Source: Emticicia sp. CRIBPO
GTDB lineage: Bacteria; Bacteroidota; Bacteroidia; Cytophagales; Spirosomataceae
DNA: 64,000 nucleotides
Direction of reading: 5' to 3'
NCBI RefSeq assembly: GCF_009905725.1
Contig: NZ_JAAAKV010000004.1
Location: 1-64,000, forward strand
The notes under the pieces are model-generated. The model was not told the origin of the DNA and did no database searches. It worked only from the letters and a program-made list of their open reading frames with translations. The stretch's first letter is position 1; each line of letters begins with the position of its first letter. The position numbers and the translations under genes were made by a program. This document shows positions 12,301 to 18,111 of this stretch, one piece after another.

Positions 12301-14925
12301 GGTTGCGGAACGGGATGTGATGCACCGAAACCGGTCATTACAGCTTCTAAAACTTCAGTTTGTCAACCGGAGGAAATTACGCTGACAGCTTCTGAATGTG
12401 CCGGTGGATCAATAGTATGGTCTAACGGTAAAACAGGCAGCAGCATCGTAGTGAAACCTACAACAACGGCGACTTACATTGCGGTTTGTAAAGTAGGAAC
12501 CTGTATCAGTCTGACTTCTAATGTGCTGACTATTCATGTGGGTAACATCAACCCGCCTAAGCTGACATGTTGTGCCAAAGAACTGATTTGTGAAGGTGAG
12601 TCTGTCACACTGAAAGCCGGTGAGTGTAACGGTGAGATTGTATGGTCTAACGGAATGAAAGGTAAATCAATCACTTTCGTACCTACAGTGTCTACCAAAT
12701 ATGCAGCGGTTTGTGATATAGACGGATGTATCAGTAACCCTACAGATTCTATCGCCATCGCTATCGGTAGCCCTAACAAACCATTCATCACTTGTAAAAC
12801 CAAAGTGATATGTCTTGGAGAAACAGCTACACTTTCAGCTTCGGGATGTACAGGTAAGATCATCTGGTCTAACGGATCTGAAGGATCGGTATTGAACGTG
12901 ACACCGGCAGAAGCAGGTAAATATTCTTACACTGCCATCTGTAAATCAATTCAGGGTAAATGTGAAAGTGAGGTTTCAAACACCGTGACCATCACCGTAG
13001 GTGGCGTGGTTGAGGCACCGACTGTCATAGCTGAACTTGAAAATACATGTCCTTACGAAACTGTTGATCTGAACAACGCTGTGTTGGGAAGTCCTGCGGC
13101 CGGTGGAACATTCGAGTTCCATGCCAGCAACTCGCCTAACTCACAACTGATCACTAATCCAAGTATGACCGTAGCGGGTAACTACTACCTGTTCGAAAGA
13201 AGCCAGTTCGGTTGCTACAGTGATGCAGCGGCTATCAAGGTAACCATCCAGGATTGTGGAACAGGCGGTATCGGCCCGGATCCTACCAAGTTTGTAGATG
13301 TAGCCATCGACAAAAAAGGAGACAAGCTGTTTGCAGTGGTAGGTGATACAGTGACCTACAGAGTGGTTGTGAAAAACAACAGCAATAATGTAGCCACCAG
13401 TGTGGTAGCGAGAGATATCCTTCCTGCCGGGCTTACCCTTGATACTGTCGGCGTAAACGCCGTACTGGAAGGAGGAGCCATCATCGCAAGAATCGATAGC
13501 TTGTTTAAAGGAGACAGTCTTGTATTTACTTATAAAGCACTGGTTTCAGGAACCGGTAAGATCACGAACAAAGCGGAACTGGTGAACATTGGCCAGATAG
13601 ATAACGTACTGTCTAATAACACCAGCACCTTTACGATCAATGATCCGATGGAAAGCAACCTGATGGGAGTCAACAAGATTGCGGGTACGCCGGTTAAAAT
13701 CGGAGACCTTCAATATGAGGTGCCGTTCTCGATCTTTGTGACCAACATGGGTGGAACAGACATCAGCAAAGTTCAGATCACGGATAACTTGGCCCAGACA
13801 TTCGGTAACGGTGCGGTCATTCTTGACGACACCATCCTGGTAACGGCTGAAGCCGGTCTGACAGCCAACCCGAACTTTACAGGTAGAGGCGTTAATACAA
13901 ATCTTTTGATTGATACTGCGAGCACACTGCAGGTTGGTAAAAAACTGGGTGTAAGCTTCAAGGTTAAAGTTGACCTGAAAGATGCCACCACGTTCGACTT
14001 CCTGAACAGTGCCAAAGGATTCTCGGTAGCCGACACCACGATCAGCGACATATCGCAGAACGGTAACAATCCTGATCCGGACGGAGACTTTGACCCGACC
14101 AATAACAACGATCCTACGCACGTTGACCTGACTCCATCAGTTGATTCGACATCAAGCGGCATCGGAGTGGCCCTGGCGGTAATTGACTCAATGGCCGTTA
14201 ACTCAAGTACTTACGAAGTGACCTACATGGCCCTTGTGAAAAACATGAGTAACTCGGTATTGAACAACGTACAACTGGTAGACAGTCTGAAATATACTTT
14301 CGGAGACAGCATCCAGTACCAGATCAAAGGTCAGTCGATCGGTAAAAACAGTACACTGAAAATCAACAATGCCTTCAACGGTATTACCGATAACAGAATA
14401 CTGGTATCTGACTCAACTACCAAGCTGAATGCAGGTCAGGTCGACTCGGTGTTCTTCACCGTCACCGTTGAATACAAAGGAAATACCGGCCCTTACTCTA
14501 ACAATGTAATAGCTTCGGCTAAAACAACGGAAGGAAATGAAGTGGCGGATGTTTCAAACAACGGACTCGTGATTGTTCAGTCATCAAGTACGCCTACCGT
14601 GTTCTCGATACCGGAATCGGCCCTTGACAAGATCATCATTCCTGACGGCTTCTCGCCTAACGAAGATGGTAAGAACGACACATTCGAAGCCATCGTACCG
14701 GCCAATGTTGAGATCGACGTATTCGAGATTTATAACAGATGGGGTCATATGATCTGGAAATACAGCCAGGAAAGCAGAGTAGAGAACAAGATCACATGGG
14801 ATGGAACTTCAAACACAGGTTACAGATTCGGACCAGAAGGTGTGCCTGACGGAACTTACTATTACTCAATCAAGGTAAAAGGTGAGTCGAAAAGAAAAGT
14901 GAATTTCATCACTGTGTCGAGATAA
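1..14925 (+). CDS. Giant repeat-rich T9SS-exported adhesin-like protein, 5' end outside window
   Basis: The reading frame is open from base 1 to a TAA at 14923-14925, so at least 4974 residues are encoded and the N-terminus and signal peptide lie outside. In order: about 14 PKD/Ig-like repeats of ~81 residues (to ~nt 3390), two SprB-like repeats (3391-3852), about 42 cysteine-rich repeats of ~72 residues (3853-13014), one further Ig-like module, three DUF11-like segments (~13279-14620) and a C-terminal domain of ~97 residues. That last domain carries FSPNEDGKNDTF, FEIYNRWG and PDGTYYYSIKV, typical of the type B (gliding-associated) sorting domain of the type IX secretion system. This implies secretion across the outer membrane and display on the cell surface. 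Very Thr/Ser-rich. By analogy with SprB it may act in adhesion or gliding; that is inference. The neighbouring gene is a PorE-like OmpA protein. Confidence 0.9.
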   Translation, partial: GSTIVTQDKNLPTITATGGQITCLVPTITVSATATPNTGVSYVWTVPAGVTNPGSVASFTTTTPGTYSVTVTVTATGCTASTTATVTEDKTPPTVTVAGGQITCLTPSITVSATATPNTGVTYTWTVPAGVTAPGNVASFTTTTPGTYSVTVTKENGCYASSSTVVTEDKTPPTVTATGGTITCAAPSVTVTATATAGVNYSWIVPAGATAPGNVASFTTTTPGTYSVTVTKENGCTASTTVVVGQDKNLPTITATGGKITCLTPTITVSATATPNTGVTYVWTVPAGVTNPGSVASFTTTTPGTYSVTVTVTATGCTASTTAIVTEDKTPPTVTVTGGKITCLTPSITVAATATPNTNVSYVWTVPAGVTAPGNVASFTTTVAGTYSVTVTKENGCYASSSTIVTEDKTTPTVTVSGGMITCAAPTVTVSATATPNTDVSYAWTVPAGVVNPGNVASFTTTVPGTYSVTVTKTSSGCTVTGSTEVTEDKGIPTLTISGGQITCLVPTVTIAATATPATGVSYVWTVPAGVTNPGNVASFTTSVPGTYSVTITVTATGCTASKSTVVTEEKTPPTVTVTGGKITCETPSITVSATATPNTGVTYTWTVPAGVTAPGNVASFTTTVAGTYSVTVTKENGCYASNSTIVTEDKGVPTITLTGGKITCEMPSVTVSATPTTGVSYTWTVPAGVTAPGNVASFTTTVAGDYTVVVTSLTTGCTATKTVTVTEDKNLPNVTVTGGKITCAAPTVTVSATPATGVSYVWTVPAGVTNPGNVASFTTTVAGTYSVVVTNTTTGCTGTGNTVVTQDTDVPTVTTTGGQLTCEERSIKLTANGSAGVTYAWSGPGGFTVNTQEITVNTAGTYTVVVTSPNGCTATATAVVTQDTEMPTVTITGGNLNCEVTSVKLTANASPGVTYAWSGPGGFTATTKEITVSTAGTYTVIVTSPNGCTATATHTVTGSTEVPQVTVTVENDGKLTCEKTSLLVTITSAPSQNVTYTWTVPAGVTNPGNVSSFTATVPGTYIVVVTNTLNGCSTTKTIKIEGSPVDPDVRVEVDGSLSCLVSSVTVSAIASPIQSVSYQWIVPAGVPNPGNVSSFAASAVGTYTVIVTNTENGCVTDAASVTVTGNFDLPVATVTHTDINCHGASTGTATVVPQAGAAYTYLWSNGQTSATATGLIAGTYTVVITNTASGCTIQKVVEIIQPDELTATIGKEDIDCKGGKTGTATVIPAGGTGPYTYVWSTNPVQTTATVTGLTAGTYSVVVTDANGCTVTKEVVVDESDKVAPPPPNIYTDKLTVCGTETATLTARGCDGIVTWSNGMTGTVIHVGPGTYSATCTNECGVSSSCTNCNLITIKVRDIPNPPTIETSKTLLCGDEKATLTATGCTGTVTWSNGMTGTSILVGAGTYTATCTNACATSTNSNSVTITTGQYPTVPVISTDKLIVCEDGKATLTATGCTGTVIWSNGMTGETILVGEGSYNAYCQTECGISAYCKIIKITKEVKPAPPVISTDKQMVCNDEKATLTATGCTGTLKWSTGATTASIVVGEGTYTATCSNICGESANSNSITIIKQVTPAAPTITPSKTEVCGNEKATLTVTCAGTVSWSNGATGLTIQVGAGTYTATCANTCGTSDNSLPVTITTGTPPAAPVIATNKTMLCGNEQATLTATNCAGTVTWSNNATGVSIQVGAGTYTATCTTNCGTSVASNSVTITTGVVATTPTITANKTVICGNEQATLTATNCNGTVTWSNNTTGASIQVGAGTYTATCTTTCGTSVVSNSITITTGTPPAAPVISALKTVVCGVELTTLTATNCAGTVTWSNNATGVSIQAGAGTYTATCTTTCGTSAASNSVTITTGPAPTTPAITASKTLLCGNEQATLTATNCNGTVTWSNNATGTTTQVGAGTYTATCTTVCGTSVASNSVTITTGTAPITPVITASKTLLCGNEQATLTAANCNGTVTWSNNATGTTIQVGAGTYTATCTTTCGTSVASNSVTITTGATPTTPTITASKTLLCGNEQATLTAANCNGTVTWSNNATGATTLVGAGTYTATCTTACGTSVASNSVTITTGVTPTTPTITASKTLLCGNEQATLTAANCNGTVTWSNNATGTTIQVGAGTYTATCTTTCGTSVASNSATITTGATPTTPTITASKTLLCGNEQATLTATNCNGTVTWSNNATGTTTLVGAGTYTATCTTACGTSVASNSITITTGVMPTTPVITASKTLLCGNEQATLTATNCNGTVTWSNNATGTTTQVGAGTYTATCTTTCGTSVNSNTIVITTGTAPTTPTITASKTLICGNEQATLTATNCNGTVTWSNNATGATTLVGAGTYTATCTTACGTSVASNSITITIGVMPTTPVITASKTLLCGNEQATLTATNCNGTVTWSNNATGATTLVGAGTYTATCTTTCGTSVNSNTIVITTGATPTTPTITASKTLLCGNEQATLTATNCNGTVTWSNNATGTTTLVGAGTYTATCTTACGTSVASNSITITTGVMPTTPSITSNKTQVCGIEQATLTATNCNGTVTWSNNATGTTTLVGAGTYTATCTTSCGTSVVSNSVTITVGTPPAAPTVTTNKTLLCGNELATLTASNCTGTVSWSNNATGTTTQVGAGTYTATCSSTCGTSAASNSVTITTGLMPTTPSITANKTMVCGVEKATLTATNCNGTVTWSNNATGTTTQVGAGTYTATCVTTCGTSAVSNSITITTGVTPTTPTITASKTVLCGNEQATLTATNCNGTVTWSNNATGTTTQVGAGTYTATCTTTCGVSVASNSVTITTGLMPTTPVITASKTIVCGNEKATLTATNCTGTVTWSNNATGTTTQVGAGTYTATCTTSCGTSVASNSITITTGVTPTTPTISANKTQVCGIEQATLTAANCNGTVTWSNNATGTTIQVGAGTYTATCTTTCGTSVASNAVTITTGTAPSAPTISASKTPQVCGNELATLTATGCTGTVSWSNNATGAGIQVGAGTYTATCSSTCGTSGNSNSVTITTGVAPTTPVISANKTQVCGNETATLTATGCTGTVMWSNNATGTTTQVGAGTYTATCTSTCGTSVASNSVTITTGVTPTTPTISANKTQICGIEQATLTASNCTGTVTWSNNATGTTTQVGAGTYTATCTNTCGTSVASNSVTITTGALPAAPSISANKTQVCGEEKATLTATGCTGTVSWSNSATGTSIQVGAGTYTATCSSTCGTSVASNSVTITTGGTSVPPTISANKTQICGAETATLTATGCTGTVTWSNNATGTTTQAGAGTYTATCTSTCGTSVASNPVTITTGALPVAPSISANKTQVCGIETATLTAANCSGTVTWSNNATGTTTQAGAGTYTATCTTSCGTSVASNSVTITNGGAIPTAPSVTTNKTQVCGTEKATLTASNCTGTVTWNDGTTGTTKLVGAGTYTATCTTTCGTSPASTSVTINSGGAPAAPTITANKTQVCGTEKATLTAENCSGTIIWNNDMTGATIQVGVGTYKATCSTTCGTSGNSNTITITTGGTAPSAPTVTANKTQVCGNELATLTATNCGGTVTWSNGSAGASIQVGAGTYTATCATSCGTSMASNSVTITTGTAASAPTISANKTQLCGAEQATLTAANCTGTVTWSNNATGTTTQVGAGTYTATCTTSCGTSVASNAVTITTGALPTAPTISANKTQLCGAETATLTAANCAGTVTWSNNATGTTTSVGAGTYTATCTTSCGTSVASNSVTITTGGTPSAPSLTSDKTQVCGTEKATITAANCTGTITWSNGATGTSIQAGAGTYTATCTNACGTSGNSTAVTITTGAPSAAPIISATATQLCGNATITLTAISCNGTVKWSNNATGTTTTVSAAGTYTAVCVTSCGDSPASNAVTITTGQTPGSPTITADRTNVCGTEKAVLTATNCTGTVTWSNGETGTSIQVGVGSYTAKCSNACGLSPNSNSINIESGGTPAAPVVEANKTALCGADSAKLTASVCGGVIRWSNNVQADVIYVKTAGTYTATCTNACGVSVNSAPITITTGGTPSVPVITTANNAICQGDSTILTADGCSGTITWSTAATGSTIKVKTAGSYTATCTNTCGTSSASAPMVITVKTEGCGTGCDAPKPVITASKTSVCQPEEITLTASECAGGSIVWSNGKTGSSIVVKPTTTATYIAVCKVGTCISLTSNVLTIHVGNINPPKLTCCAKELICEGESVTLKAGECNGEIVWSNGMKGKSITFVPTVSTKYAAVCDIDGCISNPTDSIAIAIGSPNKPFITCKTKVICLGETATLSASGCTGKIIWSNGSEGSVLNVTPAEAGKYSYTAICKSIQGKCESEVSNTVTITVGGVVEAPTVIAELENTCPYETVDLNNAVLGSPAAGGTFEFHASNSPNSQLITNPSMTVAGNYYLFERSQFGCYSDAAAIKVTIQDCGTGGIGPDPTKFVDVAIDKKGDKLFAVVGDTVTYRVVVKNNSNNVATSVVARDILPAGLTLDTVGVNAVLEGGAIIARIDSLFKGDSLVFTYKALVSGTGKITNKAELVNIGQIDNVLSNNTSTFTINDPMESNLMGVNKIAGTPVKIGDLQYEVPFSIFVTNMGGTDISKVQITDNLAQTFGNGAVILDDTILVTAEAGLTANPNFTGRGVNTNLLIDTASTLQVGKKLGVSFKVKVDLKDATTFDFLNSAKGFSVADTTISDISQNGNNPDPDGDFDPTNNNDPTHVDLTPSVDSTSSGIGVALAVIDSMAVNSSTYEVTYMALVKNMSNSVLNNVQLVDSLKYTFGDSIQYQIKGQSIGKNSTLKINNAFNGITDNRILVSDSTTKLNAGQVDSVFFTVTVEYKGNTGPYSNNVIASAKTTEGNEVADVSNNGLVIVQSSSTPTVFSIPESALDKIIIPDGFSPNEDGKNDTFEAIVPANVEIDVFEIYNRWGHMIWKYSQESRVENKITWDGTSNTGYRFGPEGVPDGTYYYSIKVKGESKRKVNFITVSR
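3391..3852 (+). repeat. Two SprB-like repeats between arrays A and B
   Basis: Two units begin near HTDINCHGASTGTATV and KEDIDCKGGKTGTATV. Each continues with YLWSNGQ or YVWSTNP, then ATGLIAGTY or TGLTAGTY, and ends in a GC motif. This is the signature of the SprB repeat found in Bacteroidota gliding adhesins. They form a hinge between the two-cysteine array A and the four-cysteine array B. Confidence 0.8.
3853..13014 (+). repeat. Array B: about 42 tandem cysteine-rich repeats (~216 bp each)
   Basis: The consensus reads TPTITASKTLLCGNEQATL, then TATNCNGTVTWSNNATG, then VGAGTYTATC, then TCGTSVASNSVTITTG. Four cysteines per unit (CG, NC, ATC, TCG) recur through nearly all units, so about 160 cysteines lie in this array. 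Unit length is mostly exactly 72 codons. The central units (about nt 5600-7550) are close to identical at DNA level, while the first four and last seven units are strongly diverged. That pattern is expected where unequal exchange homogenises the centre of a tandem array. I counted the units by eye, so the number may be off by one. Confidence 0.88.
5830..6497 (+). repeat. 432-bp two-unit duplication inside array B
   Basis: Bases from 5830 to about 6064 recur at 6262 to about 6496, an offset of 432 bp (two units). The one difference I see is T at 5996 against C at 6428, which turns NSVTIT into NSATIT. A second block with the same offset compares 6661-6775 with 7093-7207. The duplicated unit is therefore a dimer, not a monomer. 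Confidence 0.85.
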
Positions 14926-14944
14926 TTTATAACAGTAGTCCATT

Positions 14945-14989
14945 AATGCCACCATTGAATCTCTTAAAGATCTCTGGTGGCATTTTTTC
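14945..14989 (+). terminator. Rho-independent terminator after the giant adhesin gene
   Basis: AATGCCACCA (14945-14954) pairs perfectly with TGGTGGCATT (14975-14984) around a 20-base loop and runs into a T tract. It lies 20 bases after the stop codon, so the adhesin and the downstream OmpA gene are probably separate transcripts, or read-through is limited. Confidence 0.8.
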
Positions 14990-15040
14990 CATATAGTTTA
15001 AGAAACTTACCATTATAACAATTTCGCATACAAAGACTTA

Positions 15041-17581
15041 ATGATTCGCATCTTAATTCTTATATCATTATTTTTTGTTTTTGAGTCAGAAGGCATCGCC
15101 CAGAGCGTTGCCAAACAGATTCAGAAAGCGGATGCTAGTTTCAAAGAGTTGTCGATTGCCAGTGCCATTGAGCAGTATGAGACCATTATTAAAAAGAATA
15201 AGAACCTGACGGCAGACGAAGACCAGAAAGTTAAACTCAGTCTAGCCAATGCCTATTTCCAGGTCAAGGATTTTGTTTCTGCTGAAAAGTACTTCACAGA
15301 AATATTGAGCAACAACCCTGTCCTTAAAGGAGACGACCTGAAGTCATACCTCCGGTATGCTCAGGTTTTATCCAGTAACGGCAAGCCCAAGGAAGCCGCC
15401 GTTGCCTGGAAAAAGTACAGTGAACTTAAGGATCAGGACAAAAGGGCCGAGCAGTTTCAGAAGCTCTACAGCAATCTGGATGCCCTCACCCGTAACGCAT
15501 CAAGCTATAAAATTGAGTACATCGGAATCAACACCGCCAGTGCAGACTTCAGCCCGGCGTTTTATAAGGACGGGCTGGTGTTTGTATCTAACCGCGGCAA
15601 GTCCGGGCCTGTAAAAAGGGTTTTCAGCTGGGACAATTCTTCTTTTCTTGACTTGTATTATCTCGAAGACCTGAAGGTTCTCGGGGCTACCGAAGAATCG
15701 GTGGCGTCTATCGGCTCCAGTAATCAGAGTGACAACACTACAAAGTCAAGTAAAAGTAAAAGTGAAAAACTGGGTTCTGACTACTACACCCCACCGACCT
15801 CCAACGATGCCCCGACGATTGCCCATCAGGGTAGCGTATATATCAACGGCACTCAGAACTATGAAGAGACTGCTACCGTAGAAACCAGGAAATTCAGTAA
15901 GCACCTCAACTCCAAATATCATGAAGGGCCCTGTACATTTTTTCATGACGGCTCAAAAATCATTTTTACCCGCAACGGCAATTCGGGCGGAGGAGGGATT
16001 TTCGGACAGAAGAAAGATGTCATAGACCGGCTCAAATTATATTCGGCAGATAAAAAAGGAAACGATTGGTCTAACATCAGGGAGTTACCTTTTAACAGCA
16101 GCGACTATTCATGCGGACACCCTACCATCAGCTTTGATGATAAAGTCCTGTTTTTTGTGTCGGATATGCCCGGTGGGTATGGAGGTACAGACATTTATGT
16201 CACCCGTTTTAACAACGGAGAATGGTCAAAGCCCATGAACCTGGGCGGAGGAGTGAATACGGCAGGAAATGAAATGTTCCCTTTTGTAGACAAAGAAGGT
16301 GGTTTGTTCTTTTCGAGTGACGGACATCCCGGACTCGGTGACCTGGATATATTCTATGTTAAAACCGACCTTAAAACCCTTAAGGCAAGCGGCCCGGTCA
16401 GAAACGCCGGAGCACCGATCAACTCCAGCCGCGACGATTTCGGTATCATTTCGGATGCACAGCGTCAGTCGGGATATTTCAGCAGCAACAGGAAAAGGGG
16501 AGGAGGTGATGACGACATCTACAGGTTTACCCGTCTGGGGTCAGTATATGGATGCCGTGACCTGATCGTCAGTATATTTGATAAAGACACAAAAAAACCT
16601 CTGGAGAACGGCCGCTTTGAATACCGGGTCAAAGATGATAAGAGAGGAGCTGAACAGGCCACTACCAATACTTCGGGGGTGAGCAAACTTTGCCTGGAGG
16701 CGGATAGGGAATTTGACTTTGTATTTGAAAAGGAAGGGTACATTTCAGAGAAGAAGTATTTTTCGAATCTTGAAGCTTCTGATTTTGAACCCTCTAAAAT
16801 AGAAATTTATCTGAAACCGGAAGAGAAAAACCGGAAGCTTCCTGAAGAGCCGGAACCGGATGACAAGGCTGAAAAGAAAAGCCAGCTGGTCCAGAAAAGA
16901 AGCAGCACGAACGATTCGAAAGTTTTCAGGGGTGTAGTCACCGGCGGTGAAAACAGCCAGCCTATGGCCGCTGTAAAGGTGAAATTTGTCAATAAATGTA
17001 CCGGGCACGTGCAGGAAATGTACACCCGTAAGGACGGTTCTTATGAGTTCAGCAGGGACCTGGGCTGTGAATATGAACTGATAGCCACAAAAGAAGATTT
17101 CGGCACCAGTACCGAGACCATAGCCAAAGTGCCTGGTAAAAAACTGTTCAGCAAAAAGGCAAAACCTACTTATTCGGTCAATCTTTTTGACACCAGGTTA
17201 TATAAGGTAGGCGACGTGGTGAAACTGGAAAACATTTACTATGACCTGGAGAACTGGAAAATAAAAGGAGAATCTGCCAAAGAGCTGGATAAGCTTGTGG
17301 CGATCCTAAAGAAATATCCGAACATGATTATCGAGATAGCTTCACATACCGATACCCGCGGCAATGCCGCTGAAAACATGAAGTTGTCCCAGCTCAGGGC
17401 CAAAGAAGTTTTCGATTATATCGTCCGTAAGGGAGGCATCAATAAAGACAGGGTGAAATCGGTAGGAAAAGGAGAAACCGAGCCCCTGAATGAATGCAGC
17501 GATGGAGTACAGTGTACAGAAGCTGAACACCGCCGCAATCGCCGCACTGAATTCAAGATTTTATTTATTGAGAGAAAATAA
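15041..17581 (+). CDS. PorE-like OmpA-family protein with TPR, PD40 and carboxypeptidase-regulatory domains
   Basis: The product has 846 residues and a signal peptide ending near GIAQ (residue 21). It continues with a TPR-like helical part (~25-150), a PD40/beta-propeller-like region (~175-500, with repeats such as PTISFDDKVLFFVSDMPGG and LFFSSDGHPGLGDLDIFY), two carboxypeptidase regulatory-like beta domains (~505-590 and ~628-700), and a C-terminal OmpA peptidoglycan-binding domain (~725-840, with YYDLENWKIK, ASHTDTRG and RRTEFKI). This is the domain order of PorE, a periplasmic T9SS component that links the machine to peptidoglycan. It follows a T9SS-exported protein gene, so a role in export or anchoring is plausible. 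Several paralogues per genome are usual, so orthology to PorE is not certain. A second copy is at 25876. Confidence 0.8.
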   Translation: MIRILILISLFFVFESEGIAQSVAKQIQKADASFKELSIASAIEQYETIIKKNKNLTADEDQKVKLSLANAYFQVKDFVSAEKYFTEILSNNPVLKGDDLKSYLRYAQVLSSNGKPKEAAVAWKKYSELKDQDKRAEQFQKLYSNLDALTRNASSYKIEYIGINTASADFSPAFYKDGLVFVSNRGKSGPVKRVFSWDNSSFLDLYYLEDLKVLGATEESVASIGSSNQSDNTTKSSKSKSEKLGSDYYTPPTSNDAPTIAHQGSVYINGTQNYEETATVETRKFSKHLNSKYHEGPCTFFHDGSKIIFTRNGNSGGGGIFGQKKDVIDRLKLYSADKKGNDWSNIRELPFNSSDYSCGHPTISFDDKVLFFVSDMPGGYGGTDIYVTRFNNGEWSKPMNLGGGVNTAGNEMFPFVDKEGGLFFSSDGHPGLGDLDIFYVKTDLKTLKASGPVRNAGAPINSSRDDFGIISDAQRQSGYFSSNRKRGGGDDDIYRFTRLGSVYGCRDLIVSIFDKDTKKPLENGRFEYRVKDDKRGAEQATTNTSGVSKLCLEADREFDFVFEKEGYISEKKYFSNLEASDFEPSKIEIYLKPEEKNRKLPEEPEPDDKAEKKSQLVQKRSSTNDSKVFRGVVTGGENSQPMAAVKVKFVNKCTGHVQEMYTRKDGSYEFSRDLGCEYELIATKEDFGTSTETIAKVPGKKLFSKKAKPTYSVNLFDTRLYKVGDVVKLENIYYDLENWKIKGESAKELDKLVAILKKYPNMIIEIASHTDTRGNAAENMKLSQLRAKEVFDYIVRKGGINKDRVKSVGKGETEPLNECSDGVQCTEAEHRRNRRTEFKILFIERK

Positions 17582-17586
17582 CCTGA

Positions 17587-18051
17587 TCAGAAAGGAAGAT
17601 CATCTTCGTCCATGACAGGGGGCTGAGATACCTGGTCATTTCTCTGGGTTCTTTCCTGGTACTGACCCGGACTTGCCGGCTGCTGCTGTGTACCAGAAGG
17701 TGCTCCGCCTTGTCTGGAAGCCGCCCCGCCCAGCATTTGCATGGCCTGGCCGCGGATCCTGATCCCGGTCTTTTCCTGGCCGTTCTGATCCGTCCATTTC
17801 TCACTTCTGATTCTTCCTTCTATGTAGACGGAGTCTCCTTTTTTCAGATATTGCTCGGCTACATTGGCCAGACCTTCCCAAAGCTCGATCCGGTGCCATT
17901 CGGTCTGGTCCTGCTTCTGACCACTTCTGTCGGTATAGGTTTCAGTGGTGGCGATAGAAAAGTTAGCTACCTTGGCACCACTTGGCAAAGTCCTGATCTC
18001 AGGGTCAGATCCCAGGTTGCCAATCAAAAGAACTTTATTTAAAACTGCCAT
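17587..18051 (-). CDS. ssb: Single-stranded DNA-binding protein SSB
   Basis: The 154-residue product has an N-terminal OB fold (~1-105; starts MAVLNKVLLIGNLGSDPE, with WHRIELW and YIEGRI). A Gln/Gly/Pro-rich flexible linker (~106-147) follows, and then the acidic tip DEDDLPF, which in SSB recruits replication and repair proteins. It binds single-stranded DNA as a tetramer in replication, recombination and repair. It lies downstream of mutY on the same strand (60-base gap) and converges on the OmpA gene with only 5 bases between stop codons. A TATATTTG element on the minus strand (18110-18103), at the 3' end of mutY, could give it its own promoter. Confidence 0.95.
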   Translation of the reverse strand: MAVLNKVLLIGNLGSDPEIRTLPSGAKVANFSIATTETYTDRSGQKQDQTEWHRIELWEGLANVAEQYLKKGDSVYIEGRIRSEKWTDQNGQEKTGIRIRGQAMQMLGGAASRQGGAPSGTQQQPASPGQYQERTQRNDQVSQPPVMDEDDLPF

Positions 18052-18111
18052 ATATTTTATTTTTAGAGTAAAAATGAAAATTTGTACTGAAGCATCCTTT
18101 TACAAATATAA

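Noticed and set aside
1-13014. Regular direct repeats suggesting a CRISPR array
   Set aside because: The units are coding, in one continuous frame, 216-243 bp long, with no short repeat-spacer structure and no cas genes.
13546-14121. 191-codon minus-strand frame under the DUF11-like region
   Set aside because: It lies fully inside the continuous adhesin frame and has no family signature.
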